Shown: positions 1 through 7,784 of the stretch, in pieces
Layout: every line of letters begins with the position of its first letter
How positions within the stretch are numbered: the first letter of the stretch is position 1
From: Methanomassiliicoccales archaeon PtaU1.Bin030
Lineage (GTDB): Archaea > Thermoplasmatota > Thermoplasmata > Methanomassiliicoccales > Methanomassiliicoccaceae
Length of the DNA: 9,642 nt
Direction: 5' to 3'
NCBI GenBank assembly: GCA_002067635.1
Contig: MVRB01000094.1
Location: forward strand, 1-9,642
Program-made: the position numbers and the translations under genes
The notes under the pieces: model-generated
Seen by the model: the letters and a program-made list of their open reading frames with translations, nothing else
The model's database searches: none
What the model was told of the DNA's origin: nothing

Positions 1-900
1 TGTCACGCAGGTGGCCGCGAAGAGGACGAAGGAGAACGCCAGGACCGGCCTCCTCCCCCATCGGTCCGAGAGGATACCGGATGGGAGGGACATGATCACG
101 AAAACCACGTTGTATAGTATGTACAGGATGATCGTGGTCACTGTGCTAGACCCCAGCGCTTCGGACCTAAGCACGAAGAAAGCGTAGCTGATCTCCCCGA
201 GGAAGAACACCACCACGACCATGGTCAGCAGCCAAAAGTCCCTGCCCAGGCGCCTGGAGTCCTTGAGAAAGTTGGCGGCGCACCTCTGGACCTTGTGACC
301 ATCCTCCCTGACGTAAAGAACGATAATAATGACGGAGATGACCGCGGGAATGGTGGCCAGGAGGAACACCGCCCGGAACGTGCCCTCGGTAACGGTGCCA
401 GCGGCCAGCAGTATCGGAAGGATCAGAAGCGGACCTATCACCGCTCCCATGGAGTCCATGGCCTTGTGGAGACCGTAAGCCCTGCCCAGGTCCTCGTTTT
501 TCGTGGAATCGGCGATGAGGGCATCGCGTGGGGCCGCCCGCAGACCCTTCCCGATCCTTTCCGTGATGCGGACACCAAGAACCTGCCAGTAGGACGTGGT
601 CAGGACGAGGAGGGGCTTAGCCAGGGTGCTCAGGCCGTACCCTGCGGTGAGGAACGGTTTTCTTCTGCCGAACCGATCGGAAAAGCGTCCCGAGACCACC
701 TTGAGGAGGGATGCCGTGGTCTCCGCAGCTCCCTCTATCAGGCCTATCACCGCACCGCTGGCACCAAGACCCGCCAGGAAAAGCGGCAGTATAGGGTATA
801 TCATCTCGCTGCTGGCATCATTGAGGAGGGACACCAGGCCGAGAACCAGGACATTGGTGGAGATGCCGGTGAGAAGTCCCCTGCGCTTATTGCCCGTCAA
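1..900 (-). CDS. MFS transporter, N-terminal 300 residues (runs off left edge)
   Basis: Integral membrane carrier of the major facilitator superfamily; the substrate cannot be read from the sequence. The frame is open for exactly 300 codons from a TTG at 900-898 to the window edge. TTG is the only possible start near here, because the codon immediately upstream (903-901) is TGA, and a GGAG sits 8 nt before the TTG. The visible part covers about eight membrane segments. TM1 contains LNDASSEMIYPILPLFL (residues 26-42). The loop motif A GRFSDRFGRR is at 71-80 and its second-half copy GILSDRWGRR at 275-284, marking the TM2-3 and TM8-9 loops. ERIGKGLRAAPRDALIADS at 114-132 is also typical of archaeal and bacterial drug-efflux-like MFS proteins of the MJ1317-related group (subfamily is inference). 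About 100 C-terminal residues should lie outside the window. It is transcribed in the same direction as the upstream kinase but has its own probable promoter. Confidence 0.93.
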   Translation of the reverse strand, partial: MTGNKRRGLLTGISTNVLVLGLVSLLNDASSEMIYPILPLFLAGLGASGAVIGLIEGAAETTASLLKVVSGRFSDRFGRRKPFLTAGYGLSTLAKPLLVLTTSYWQVLGVRITERIGKGLRAAPRDALIADSTKNEDLGRAYGLHKAMDSMGAVIGPLLILPILLAAGTVTEGTFRAVFLLATIPAVISVIIIVLYVREDGHKVQRCAANFLKDSRRLGRDFWLLTMVVVVFFLGEISYAFFVLRSEALGSSTVTTIILYILYNVVFVIMSLPSGILSDRWGRRPVLAFSFVLFAATCVT

Positions 901-934
901 TCAAAGGTCTCCATACGCTACAAGCCGACCACTG

Positions 935-948
935 GAAAATACTTATTG
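935..948 (-). promoter_or_regulatory. Probable TATA box of the MFS transporter gene
   Basis: Read on the minus strand this is AATAAGTATTTT, the most A/T-rich stretch in the 901-1069 gap of an otherwise GC-rich region. Its centre lies about 40 nt upstream of the TTG start. An archaeal transcript starting about 25 nt downstream would have a short leader that still includes the GGAG ribosome site. No BRE consensus is obvious. The rest of the 901-1069 gap shows no gene and no clear T-run terminator for the kinase gene. Confidence 0.45.
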
Positions 949-1069
949 TTCTACGGTGAGCGGAACGGGATGTGCAAGGAGCATAGATGACAAGGGAAGA
1001 TCGCGCGGCCTGAGGAAGCCAGTATCTGTACGTAACAATGAGCGTGGGTCGACAGTTAGCGGTCGGGAC

Positions 1070-4000
1070 TTATTGATACACGCCCCGCATACCTTCCCTG
1101 GGCACGGACATGACGAAGCGAGCACCCTTTCCTGGCTCGCCCTCCTCGGTCATGGTTATACCAGTTATGGCCAGTATCTCCCTCGATAGGAAGAGGCCAA
1201 GGCCATGGTTCTTCCCGAAGCCTCTGTTGAAAAGCTTGCTCCGGATGTCCGCCGAGATGCCCAGACCATCGTCCTCGCAAACGATGGCGTGAGATCCACC
1301 GAACCTCTCCACGGAGAAGCGTATGGTCGTGGCCTTCCCACCGTGACGGATGGCATTATCGACGAGATTGTAGAAGACCTTCTTTATGAGGGGGTCGGCG
1401 AAGACCTCTATCCCCGCTGGGATATCATTGATGATTCGTAGCCTGCTCGGAGGGACATCCCCCACGCTGTCGATGACCAGGGTCTTCAGGTCATGCCATA
1501 TGGCTTCTCGAACCCCAATTTCCTCGTAAGCCTCGGCGAACTTGATGATAGCGGCCATGCTGTCCGCCGAGGCCAAGGCCTTCTCCATGTAAACATCGAA
1601 AGAAGGGTCTGCTCTCTTCATTTTCGCCAGGGCCATGTTGCCCGTCAGGGCGGTCATCTGGTTCTTCAGATCGTGCCGGGTGATGTTGTTTAAAAGGTTC
1701 AGCTTTTTGTTGACCTGGCGAAGCGCCTCGGAAGTCCTGATACGCTCTGTTATGTCCCTGACCGCAGCCACGTGTACCTGCAACCCCTTCCATGTGAAGT
1801 ATCGGCAGTTGATCTCCACAGGGAACATCCGGCCATCCTTTCTGCGGTGGTATTCCAGAGGTATGATCACACTGCCGTTCCTGTTCTCGATCATCTTGCT
1901 CTCTGGTTCTCCCCTCTTTGCCAAGAGGTCGGGTGTAAACGATTCCAGAAGCTCCTTATGACTGTAACCGTACATCTCGCTCGCGGCGGTGTTGCATTCC
2001 AGCACCTTACCCGTTTCATCCTCGATCAAGAACAAGGCCTCGCTTCCCAGCTCGAACAGCTCTTGATACTTCTCCTCCCCCTCCTTCAGGGCCTCATTTA
2101 TCGCCTGAAGTCGTTTCTCTGCCTCCACCCGTTCGGTGATGTCTATTACGATCCCCTGGAAGTTAGTGACGGTCCCTTCGGAGTCCCTCCCGAGGAAGGT
2201 GCGCTGGTCCACCCAATGGTACTCTCCGTCCCGGTTGCGGATACGATAAACGCCCTCGTAGCTGTCCTCACCCTGGCGGATCTTTTCTTCCAAGGCGGCC
2301 TTGATGCCATCGAGGTCATCGGGATGAACGATGTCGGAGAAAAGCAATGAGCCATCAAGGAACACCTCTGGCTCGTACCCGAACCTCACGATGTTCTTGG
2401 AGACCAGCTCCACCGGCCATCCCTCCTCCGCCCGCCAGCGGAAAAGCATCACCGGGCTGTTCTCCACGATGAGGTTGGCCTCACGGAGAGCGTCATCAGA
2501 CTGCTTGCGCTCGGAGATGAAACGCGCTTGCTGGATGTTCTGGTAGGCGATGGAGGAGAGCTGGTTGGCCAGAGCAAACAGGGTGTGCGCGATGTGCTCG
2601 AACCTCTCCTGAGGCATGACAGGCACCTGGAGGAAGGCCTCACGGAACTGGGCCTCATCAATGCCGATCTCGCGGGCATACTCCACCATCTCCTCCTCGG
2701 TCTGAGCCTCATTGCGGACCTGGCCGATCAACCAATTAGCGATGTGGCGCCCGCCGACGGTAATGCTCGCTCCCGCACCCCACAGTCCGGCGCTTAAACA
2801 GCGCTCGATCGTCGGTCCATAAGGGTTATGACCTCCGATCAAGGAGTCGGAAGCAATACATCTCTGGCGCCCCTTTTCGTTCTTACGGATGAACTCTGTG
2901 CAGAAGTGCGTGAAGTTGCTGGGACGGGTGATGGGGGTACCATCCGGACGCGTCAGGAGGACCCCAACGCCCCAGGCCTTTCCGAGCAGGTCCTGAAGGT
3001 GCTGGAGCTCCGATATGTTGAAAAGGTCCTCGAAGACGATGTCCTCCGTCTCTTCCAGAGGTCTTGTCAATGCCAGTATGCGCTTCTCTAACGCCTCCTC
3101 GGCCCGTTTCCGGTCTGTGATATCCCGCAGGATGATCAAAGACCCATCTTCATTGTTGAACCGGTAGGGCACGGCAGCGACCTCAACATCGACAGGTGTC
3201 CCGTCTAGCTTGATATAGACCTCGTCAGCCTTTTCCGTGGGCCTCTTCTCGATCTCGAGCCGGTGTTTCCGCCTCTTCAATGATGGCCTGAACCGGGGAT
3301 CGACGCGGCCCGAGATCTCGGTGCCCAGAACGTCGTGTGCTGATGAAGCGCCGAACAGCTCCATGGCGGCCGGGTTCAGGTATCTGATCCTGTCATCTAC
3401 GACGATGAGCATCGCGTATGGAGCGTTCTCGACCAGACGCCTGAACTTCTCCTCGCTCCTTCTCAGCTCCTCCTGGATGCGCTTACGCTCGGTTATGTCC
3501 CGGAACACCACCTCCACGGTCGGCTCCCCTCCCTCGAGAAAGCTCGCAGCCGTGACCTCGATGTCGATGATCTCCCCGTCGAAGCAGATGAACTGTTCTT
3601 CGAGGATAGGCACCACTGTCCCAGGTTTAGCATACAGCTGTTGAATTCTCTTCTCCGCTTGTTCCTTGGATTCACCGGTCAGGAATTCGACCAGGTCCTT
3701 ACCGATAAGGTCCTCCTTGCTCTCCGCCCGAATTAGCCTGGCCGCTGTATCGTTGGCGAAGACGATCTTACCGTCACGGTGCGTTATCCTGGCGTCGAAG
3801 GACCTTTCCAGAAGCCTGCGGTTCCGCTCCTCGCTCTCCTGCAAGCTCTGCTCAGCCATCTTTCGTTCGGTGATGTCGATAACGATGCCTTGGAAGTGGG
3901 TAACCCCGCCATCGGAATCGCGTTCCACCACCGTGCGGTCATCCACCCATCGGTAGTGCCCGTCCTTGGTCCTGATGCGATATGTCTGCTCGAACTGAAC

Positions 4001-6553
4001 AACGCCATTTCTAACGCACTCATCAACCTTCTCAGAGGTGCGTCCCAGATCATCAGGGTGTATGATCGACGCATATTTAATCGAACCATCGAGCAGTTCC
4101 TGGGGATCATAACCGAATTGGGTGATGTTCTTGGAGACCAGCTCCACCGGCCATCCCTCCTCCGCCCGCCAGCGGAACAGCATCACCGGGCTGTTCTCCA
4201 CGATGAGGTTGGCCTGCCGCAAGGCATCCTCCGCACTTTTCTTCTCCGTGATATCGGTGGCAGTGCCCAGGATCCCGACGACCTTACCGTCCTTATCCCG
4301 GAGCGGGACCTTGCATGTGTCGAGCCAGCCGAACTTACCGTTAAGTCGCTGCTGCCTCTCGATGATGTGGAGCTTTGGTACCCCGCTCTCCATGACCTGA
4401 AGGTCGTCCGCCCTGTATGCATCAGCCTCGGTCTCGGCCCAGGGCAGGTCATAGTCGGTCCTTCCGACATATTCCGAGGGGTCATCAAAGCCCACATTGG
4501 TGGCCGACTCCTTGTTCGCACCCAGGTAGACAAGGTTGCGGTCCTTCCAGAATACAACTCCGGGGAAGTTGTCGATAACGATCTTAAGCATCTGCTCCGA
4601 GCGCTGCAGGGCCTCCTCGGCCGCCTTCTTCTCCGTAATGTCACGACTATAGCCCATCACCCCGATGATCTCTCCATCGGAGTTCACATAAGGTGCCTTC
4701 CAGGTAGAGTATGTCGTTCTACGACCCCTTATCACGTTTGTAGCCTCGTAGAACCTGGCTTGGCGTTCCTCGATAACTTCCTGATCTTCAAACCTTAGCT
4801 GGGCGGCGACCTCGGTGCCGAAGAGGGTTTTATCATCTTTTCCTAGTACATCCTTGCTATCCATACCAAGGAGAGCGGCCCCTCCGGGGTTCATCATGAT
4901 GTACCTACCATCGAGATCCTTCATGTAGATGGCATCGGGTATGTTCTCGGCGAAGGAGTTGAGGAGGTTATGATGCTCCTTCAGCTCCTCCTCGGCCTTT
5001 AGCTTACGCACGATACGCCACATACCGTCCATGAGAAGGGAAAGGTCGGTCGCATCCTCCTCAGTGTAGTCGCTTTCCTTGTTTGCCACGCCCAGGACCG
5101 CCACTATTTGGCCGCGGTCGAAAACGGGAACGGTCATGAACCGCTCGATCCTCACATGACCTGCGGGCAGGCCCCTCTTGTTGGCGTGGGGTTCGCTGTA
5201 ACGATTTACGATGACGGGTCTCCTAAGACGCAAAGATTCCGTCCACGACCCTGTCTCCACTACATTGTAGGTATAGGGCCTGTTGACCACCATGCATTCT
5301 TCCATCACCTGTTTCGACCAGATCTGCATGGTCAAGGCGGTCTCGTCCTCGTTCACGAAGGCCACGAAGCCGAACTTGCTGTCAGATAGTGAGATGCAGC
5401 TGTTCATAGCCCTCTCGGTGAGGTCTTTGGACGTAGCCCCTGTCATTTGGGAAAGATCGTAAAGCGTACGGTTCCGGGCCTCCACCCTCTTCAGGGCATC
5501 CATGGCCTTCTCCCGTTCCCTCCTCATCCGTAAGGTGATGATGCCGAAAGCGAGATCACCCGCCATCTCCTCCAGAAGCTCCACCTCTTCCGCGGTGAAC
5601 CCATCGGCCCGGTCAGAGTAGATCATCAGGGCACCGAACGCCTCCCCGCTGTCCATCAGAGGTATGGCGATCAAGGAGCGGTAGCCGTTCTTCAAGGCAT
5701 GCTCCCGCCAAAGGTCATACCCGTCATCGCTCATCACGTCCTGTATGAACGTCGTCCGTCCGGTCTTGATGCTTCTGCCCGCAGGTCCGGTACCCCTCTC
5801 ACCGTCGCCCCATGTGGCTCTGACGCTCAGAACGTACTCCTCGTTGTAACCGCTCCAGGCCACCGGGCGTATGTCCTTACTGTCATTATGCTCCGCCAAC
5901 CCTACCCAGGTCAACCGATACCCAGCGATTTCGCAGACGATCCGGCAAATGGAGTCCCACAGCTCCTGCTCGCTCCTGGCCTTTATTACGGCACGGGCGC
6001 ATTCCTTTATCGCCGTCAGCTCACGGTTCAGCCGGCGCATCCTGGAGTCCAGAAGCAGGATGTCGGTGATGTCCCATATGGCCCCCGACATCCTTACGCC
6101 TGTCCCTACGGTCTCCTCCATCATCTCCGCCACGGAGAGCACGATCCTCCTCGGCCCACCATCGGCAGGCACGATCTCGAACTCCATATCGTGCTCCCCC
6201 CCATCTTTGACCAGCTGCCTCAATGATAGGCGTACCTTCTCTCGGTCAGGGATGCAACGGCCGATAGTCTCTATCGGTACGTATCCATCAGCCGGCACGG
6301 TTATCCCGAAGATCCTGCCGATCCCCTCCGAGACCCATATCCGGTCCTTGTCCGCACCTATGGTGTATATCCAGGAGCCGGTGAGGACAGGATTGTGAAT
6401 TTCGTCCAGATCCCCGACGCTCGCCTCGGTGCGGTCCCGGGACAGCCTTCTTCTGATAGCCTGCCTTGTCAATCGCTCCATCCTAGAGGTCAGATGGTCC
6501 TTCGAATCATCTTTATCGTGATCTACGTCAGGACCTGAACCTGCAGAGCTCAT
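1070..6553 (-). CDS. Giant cytoplasmic multi-sensor histidine kinase (8 PAS, 2 GAF, PocR)
   Basis: Sensor kinase that autophosphorylates a histidine and should pass phosphate to an unlinked partner. No membrane segment or signal peptide is visible, so it is probably soluble. Domains in order (residues from the ATG): PAS1 52-167, GAF1 180-345, GAF2 361-517, PAS2 528-641, PAS3 650-770, PAS4 780-897, PAS5 907-1023, PAS6 1033-1148, PocR 1170-1345, PAS7 1359-1476, PAS8 1491-1604, kinase core 1610-1820. Each PAS ends in a DIT(E/D)-type PAC signature. The H-box is RHDLKNQ with His1627 (codon 1675-1673), the N-box is FYNLVDNAIRHGG, G1 is CEDDGLGI and G2 is GLGLFLS. No receiver domain is attached. PocR keeps three cysteines (1218, 1232, 1252). 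I start at ATG 6553 because GGAGG (6566-6562) lies 8 nt upstream. A TTG at 6568 would add five residues but would place that GGAGG inside the gene. PAS4 and PAS7 are close copies. Its ligand is unknown. PocR domains are predicted to sense small hydrocarbon derivatives. Confidence 0.96.
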   Translation of the reverse strand: MSSAGSGPDVDHDKDDSKDHLTSRMERLTRQAIRRRLSRDRTEASVGDLDEIHNPVLTGSWIYTIGADKDRIWVSEGIGRIFGITVPADGYVPIETIGRCIPDREKVRLSLRQLVKDGGEHDMEFEIVPADGGPRRIVLSVAEMMEETVGTGVRMSGAIWDITDILLLDSRMRRLNRELTAIKECARAVIKARSEQELWDSICRIVCEIAGYRLTWVGLAEHNDSKDIRPVAWSGYNEEYVLSVRATWGDGERGTGPAGRSIKTGRTTFIQDVMSDDGYDLWREHALKNGYRSLIAIPLMDSGEAFGALMIYSDRADGFTAEEVELLEEMAGDLAFGIITLRMRREREKAMDALKRVEARNRTLYDLSQMTGATSKDLTERAMNSCISLSDSKFGFVAFVNEDETALTMQIWSKQVMEECMVVNRPYTYNVVETGSWTESLRLRRPVIVNRYSEPHANKRGLPAGHVRIERFMTVPVFDRGQIVAVLGVANKESDYTEEDATDLSLLMDGMWRIVRKLKAEEELKEHHNLLNSFAENIPDAIYMKDLDGRYIMMNPGGAALLGMDSKDVLGKDDKTLFGTEVAAQLRFEDQEVIEERQARFYEATNVIRGRRTTYSTWKAPYVNSDGEIIGVMGYSRDITEKKAAEEALQRSEQMLKIVIDNFPGVVFWKDRNLVYLGANKESATNVGFDDPSEYVGRTDYDLPWAETEADAYRADDLQVMESGVPKLHIIERQQRLNGKFGWLDTCKVPLRDKDGKVVGILGTATDITEKKSAEDALRQANLIVENSPVMLFRWRAEEGWPVELVSKNITQFGYDPQELLDGSIKYASIIHPDDLGRTSEKVDECVRNGVVQFEQTYRIRTKDGHYRWVDDRTVVERDSDGGVTHFQGIVIDITERKMAEQSLQESEERNRRLLERSFDARITHRDGKIVFANDTAARLIRAESKEDLIGKDLVEFLTGESKEQAEKRIQQLYAKPGTVVPILEEQFICFDGEIIDIEVTAASFLEGGEPTVEVVFRDITERKRIQEELRRSEEKFRRLVENAPYAMLIVVDDRIRYLNPAAMELFGASSAHDVLGTEISGRVDPRFRPSLKRRKHRLEIEKRPTEKADEVYIKLDGTPVDVEVAAVPYRFNNEDGSLIILRDITDRKRAEEALEKRILALTRPLEETEDIVFEDLFNISELQHLQDLLGKAWGVGVLLTRPDGTPITRPSNFTHFCTEFIRKNEKGRQRCIASDSLIGGHNPYGPTIERCLSAGLWGAGASITVGGRHIANWLIGQVRNEAQTEEEMVEYAREIGIDEAQFREAFLQVPVMPQERFEHIAHTLFALANQLSSIAYQNIQQARFISERKQSDDALREANLIVENSPVMLFRWRAEEGWPVELVSKNIVRFGYEPEVFLDGSLLFSDIVHPDDLDGIKAALEEKIRQGEDSYEGVYRIRNRDGEYHWVDQRTFLGRDSEGTVTNFQGIVIDITERVEAEKRLQAINEALKEGEEKYQELFELGSEALFLIEDETGKVLECNTAASEMYGYSHKELLESFTPDLLAKRGEPESKMIENRNGSVIIPLEYHRRKDGRMFPVEINCRYFTWKGLQVHVAAVRDITERIRTSEALRQVNKKLNLLNNITRHDLKNQMTALTGNMALAKMKRADPSFDVYMEKALASADSMAAIIKFAEAYEEIGVREAIWHDLKTLVIDSVGDVPPSRLRIINDIPAGIEVFADPLIKKVFYNLVDNAIRHGGKATTIRFSVERFGGSHAIVCEDDGLGISADIRSKLFNRGFGKNHGLGLFLSREILAITGITMTEEGEPGKGARFVMSVPREGMRGVYQ
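2390..2481 (-). repeat. Copy A of 92-bp intragenic direct repeat (PAS7)
   Basis: This stretch matches 4124-4215 at 91 of 92 positions, in the same orientation and reading frame. The one difference (2444 a versus 4178 c on the plus strand) is a synonymous Leu codon change, CTT versus CTG. It encodes the start of PAS7, from ANLIVENSPVMLFRW to PVELVSKNI. Sequence on both sides diverges quickly to ordinary paralogue-level similarity. Confidence 0.95.
4124..4215 (-). repeat. Copy B of 92-bp intragenic direct repeat (PAS4)
   Basis: Partner of the repeat at 2390-2481, offset by 1734 bp, which is exactly 578 codons. It encodes the same 30-residue start of a PAS domain in PAS4. Between the two copies lie the remainder of PAS4, PAS5, PAS6 and the PocR domain. 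Confidence 0.95.
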
Positions 6554-6780
6554 GCTGAGCGCCTCCAAGGACGAGCGGTTGATTCATAATCGCATCTTGT
6601 CGCGTTTCTTAGGGAGGACCGTGATTCCTGAAGCTTACTAGAAAGAGACCTGTCCGTTGTCGGCCCCGCAGGCGGTGTTGGCCTAAACCCTACGGATAGC
6701 GGCGCATCCTTGAACAGAGGCCTGCATACGGTCATGAACAAAAAGTTCATATCATCTCCAATCCAGACCTCTGGTACCAT
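6550..6780 (-). CDS. Possible 76-residue ORF upstream of and overlapping the kinase gene
   Basis: Unrecognised and uncertain. In its favour: an ATG start at 6780, a GGTGA ribosome-site match 6 nt upstream, a TATA-like ATTTATTT about 20 nt upstream, and a stop codon overlapping the kinase ATG as ATGA (6553-6550), the usual arrangement for translational coupling. Against it: the product is rich in Arg, Ser and Pro, has no recognisable motif, and its third codon positions look much less G/C-biased than those of the kinase or methyltransferase. It could be a short translated leader, a decayed gene or chance. The start MVPEVWIGDDMNFLFMTV is the most protein-like part. Confidence 0.3.
   Translation of the reverse strand: MVPEVWIGDDMNFLFMTVCRPLFKDAPLSVGFRPTPPAGPTTDRSLSSKLQESRSSLRNATRCDYESTARPWRRSA
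6734..6750. repeat. Short inverted repeat ATGAAC-N5-GTTCAT
   Basis: Two perfect 6-bp arms (6734-6739 and 6745-6750) flank an AAAAA spacer in the region between the kinase and methyltransferase genes. The right half continues as GTTCATATC, which recurs at 6976-6984 next to the methyltransferase start. It may be a protein-binding site. It also falls inside the doubtful 76-codon ORF. Confidence 0.35.
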
Positions 6781-6797
6781 ACCGGATCACCCTTTAG

Positions 6798-6805
6798 AAA
6801 TAAAT
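6798..6805 (-). promoter_or_regulatory. Possible TATA box for the kinase transcript
   Basis: Minus-strand ATTTATTT lies about 20 nt before the ATG at 6780 and about 245 nt before the kinase start. If used, it would give a nearly leaderless message for the 76-codon ORF, or a long untranslated leader for the kinase. A second weak A/T patch, GATTATGAA (about 6585-6593, minus strand), is an alternative closer to the kinase. Confidence 0.3.
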
Positions 6806-6964
6806 GGGATGTACATCTGAACGTTAAAAACCATGAGGCCAGAGGTTATCTATCTTTCGAGGTAATTGTCACGCAATGATACAGACACACGTATCTCAGA
6901 GACCCCACTGGTACTGTATGGATGCGCGTTCCTGAGCACATGGGGGCGAGCGCTCGGAATCATA

Positions 6965-6985
6965 ATGTTCAATATGTTCATATCT
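6965..6985 (+). promoter_or_regulatory. Probable promoter and operator-like repeats of the methyltransferase gene
   Basis: The A/T-rich stretch contains ATGTTCA twice (6965-6971 and 6974-6980). The second copy forms the palindrome ATATG-TT-CATAT (6972-6983). Its TATA-like TTCATATCTTT lies about 45 nt upstream of the ATG at 7027, right for an archaeal promoter with a leader of about 20 nt that includes the GAGG ribosome site. The overlap of palindrome and TATA element would suit repression. From about 6806 to 6964 I see no gene or clear signal. Confidence 0.4.
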
Positions 6986-7026
6986 TTGGGTGAGCGATTC
7001 GTTAAGGGAACCGCGAGGATGATCAA

Positions 7027-7740
7027 ATGGATGAGCAGGGGAGGAGGATGGCCGAGATAAGATCGAACTTTTCAAGGAGCTCGGGAGAGTACGATCGATG
7101 GATAAGGAAGGTGATACCCCGATACGATGAGATGCTGGATGTCCTCGTTTCCTGCGTTCAGTGCCCAGAAGGAAGGAGACTGCGGGTCATCGACATCGGT
7201 TGCGGTACAGGGACCCTTTCTGCTAAGCTGCTGGCGTCCCATCCCGCAGTGGAGCTGACCTGTCTGGACATGACAGAGGACATGCTAGACATGGCCAGGG
7301 AGAGGCTAAAAGGACACGAGTGCGTCAGGTACCTCGTTCACAACCTCTACGACTTCGAGTACGACGGGCCTTACGACCTGATAATCTCCTCCCTGGCCCT
7401 GCATCACATGGTCACAGACGAGGACAAGAGGGATCAATACGATAGGATATTCCGGGCGCTAGCTCCCGGAGGCTACTTCTTCAACGCCGATGTCGTCCTC
7501 GCCTCCGATGACACCATGCAGGAGCTTTACATGGAAAAATGGGCTGAGTTCATGTACAACGGGCTACCACAAGAGGAGGTCGAAGGCTCGGTGCTTCCAC
7601 GCTATTATAAAGAGGACTCCCCGGCCAGATTGACGGACCACCTGGGCTGGATGAGGGAAACCGGTTTCATTGGTGTTGATGTCATTTGGAAGTACTACAA
7701 TCTCACGGTGTACGGTGGAAGGAAGAGCCTCGTAGATTGA
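7027..7740 (+). CDS. Class I SAM-dependent methyltransferase
   Basis: Soluble S-adenosylmethionine methyltransferase of 237 residues; the acceptor is not identifiable. Motif I VIDIGCGTG is at 54-62, the acidic residue after strand 2 is Asp81 in LTCLDMTEDML, the motif IV region PYDLIISSLALHHM is at 115-128, and LAPGGYFFNADVV follows at 145-157. The C-terminal WMRETGFIGVDVIWKYYNL (208-226) is the usual last strand pair of the type 11/25 (UbiE/CmoA-like) families. N-terminal YDRWIRKVIPRYDEML resembles the helix that precedes motif I in CmoA-like enzymes, but this does not prove a tRNA substrate. ATG 7027 is chosen because GAGG (7015-7018) lies 8 nt upstream. A second ATG at 7048 has a G-rich ribosome site only 3 nt away. 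It is divergent from the kinase and shares its 473-base control region. The stop is TGA. Confidence 0.93.
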   Translation: MDEQGRRMAEIRSNFSRSSGEYDRWIRKVIPRYDEMLDVLVSCVQCPEGRRLRVIDIGCGTGTLSAKLLASHPAVELTCLDMTEDMLDMARERLKGHECVRYLVHNLYDFEYDGPYDLIISSLALHHMVTDEDKRDQYDRIFRALAPGGYFFNADVVLASDDTMQELYMEKWAEFMYNGLPQEEVEGSVLPRYYKEDSPARLTDHLGWMRETGFIGVDVIWKYYNLTVYGGRKSLVD

Positions 7741-7784
7741 CCCCCTAAGAACGCGTGAGAAGGAGAGGCGAGGCGTCAGCGGCT

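Noticed and set aside
295..1189. Overlapping plus-strand open frames opposite the MFS gene and its upstream gap
   Set aside because: The products are low in hydrophobic structure and rich in Arg/Gly/Ser/Pro, and they lie across an unmistakable MFS transporter on the minus strand.
2390..4215. Repeats as a mobile element or CRISPR-like array
   Set aside because: There are only two copies, both coding in frame within paralogous PAS domains. There are no spacers, terminal inverted repeats or transposase.
3779..4798. Long open frame of 339 codons on the plus strand, opposite the kinase gene
   Set aside because: It is antisense to a clearly coding PAS-rich region. GC-rich codon bias of the kinase removes stops on the other strand. 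The translation shows no domain, only mirrored repeats of the PAS copies.
6554..6568. TTG at 6568 as the kinase start
   Set aside because: The GGAGG at 6566-6562 would lie inside the gene. The ATG at 6553 has that site at 8-nt spacing and also overlaps the preceding stop as ATGA.
6866..7060. 64-codon plus-strand frame overlapping the methyltransferase start
   Set aside because: It starts at TTG with its GAGG only 2 nt away, crosses the probable promoter, has no recognisable motif, and overlaps the methyltransferase in another frame.
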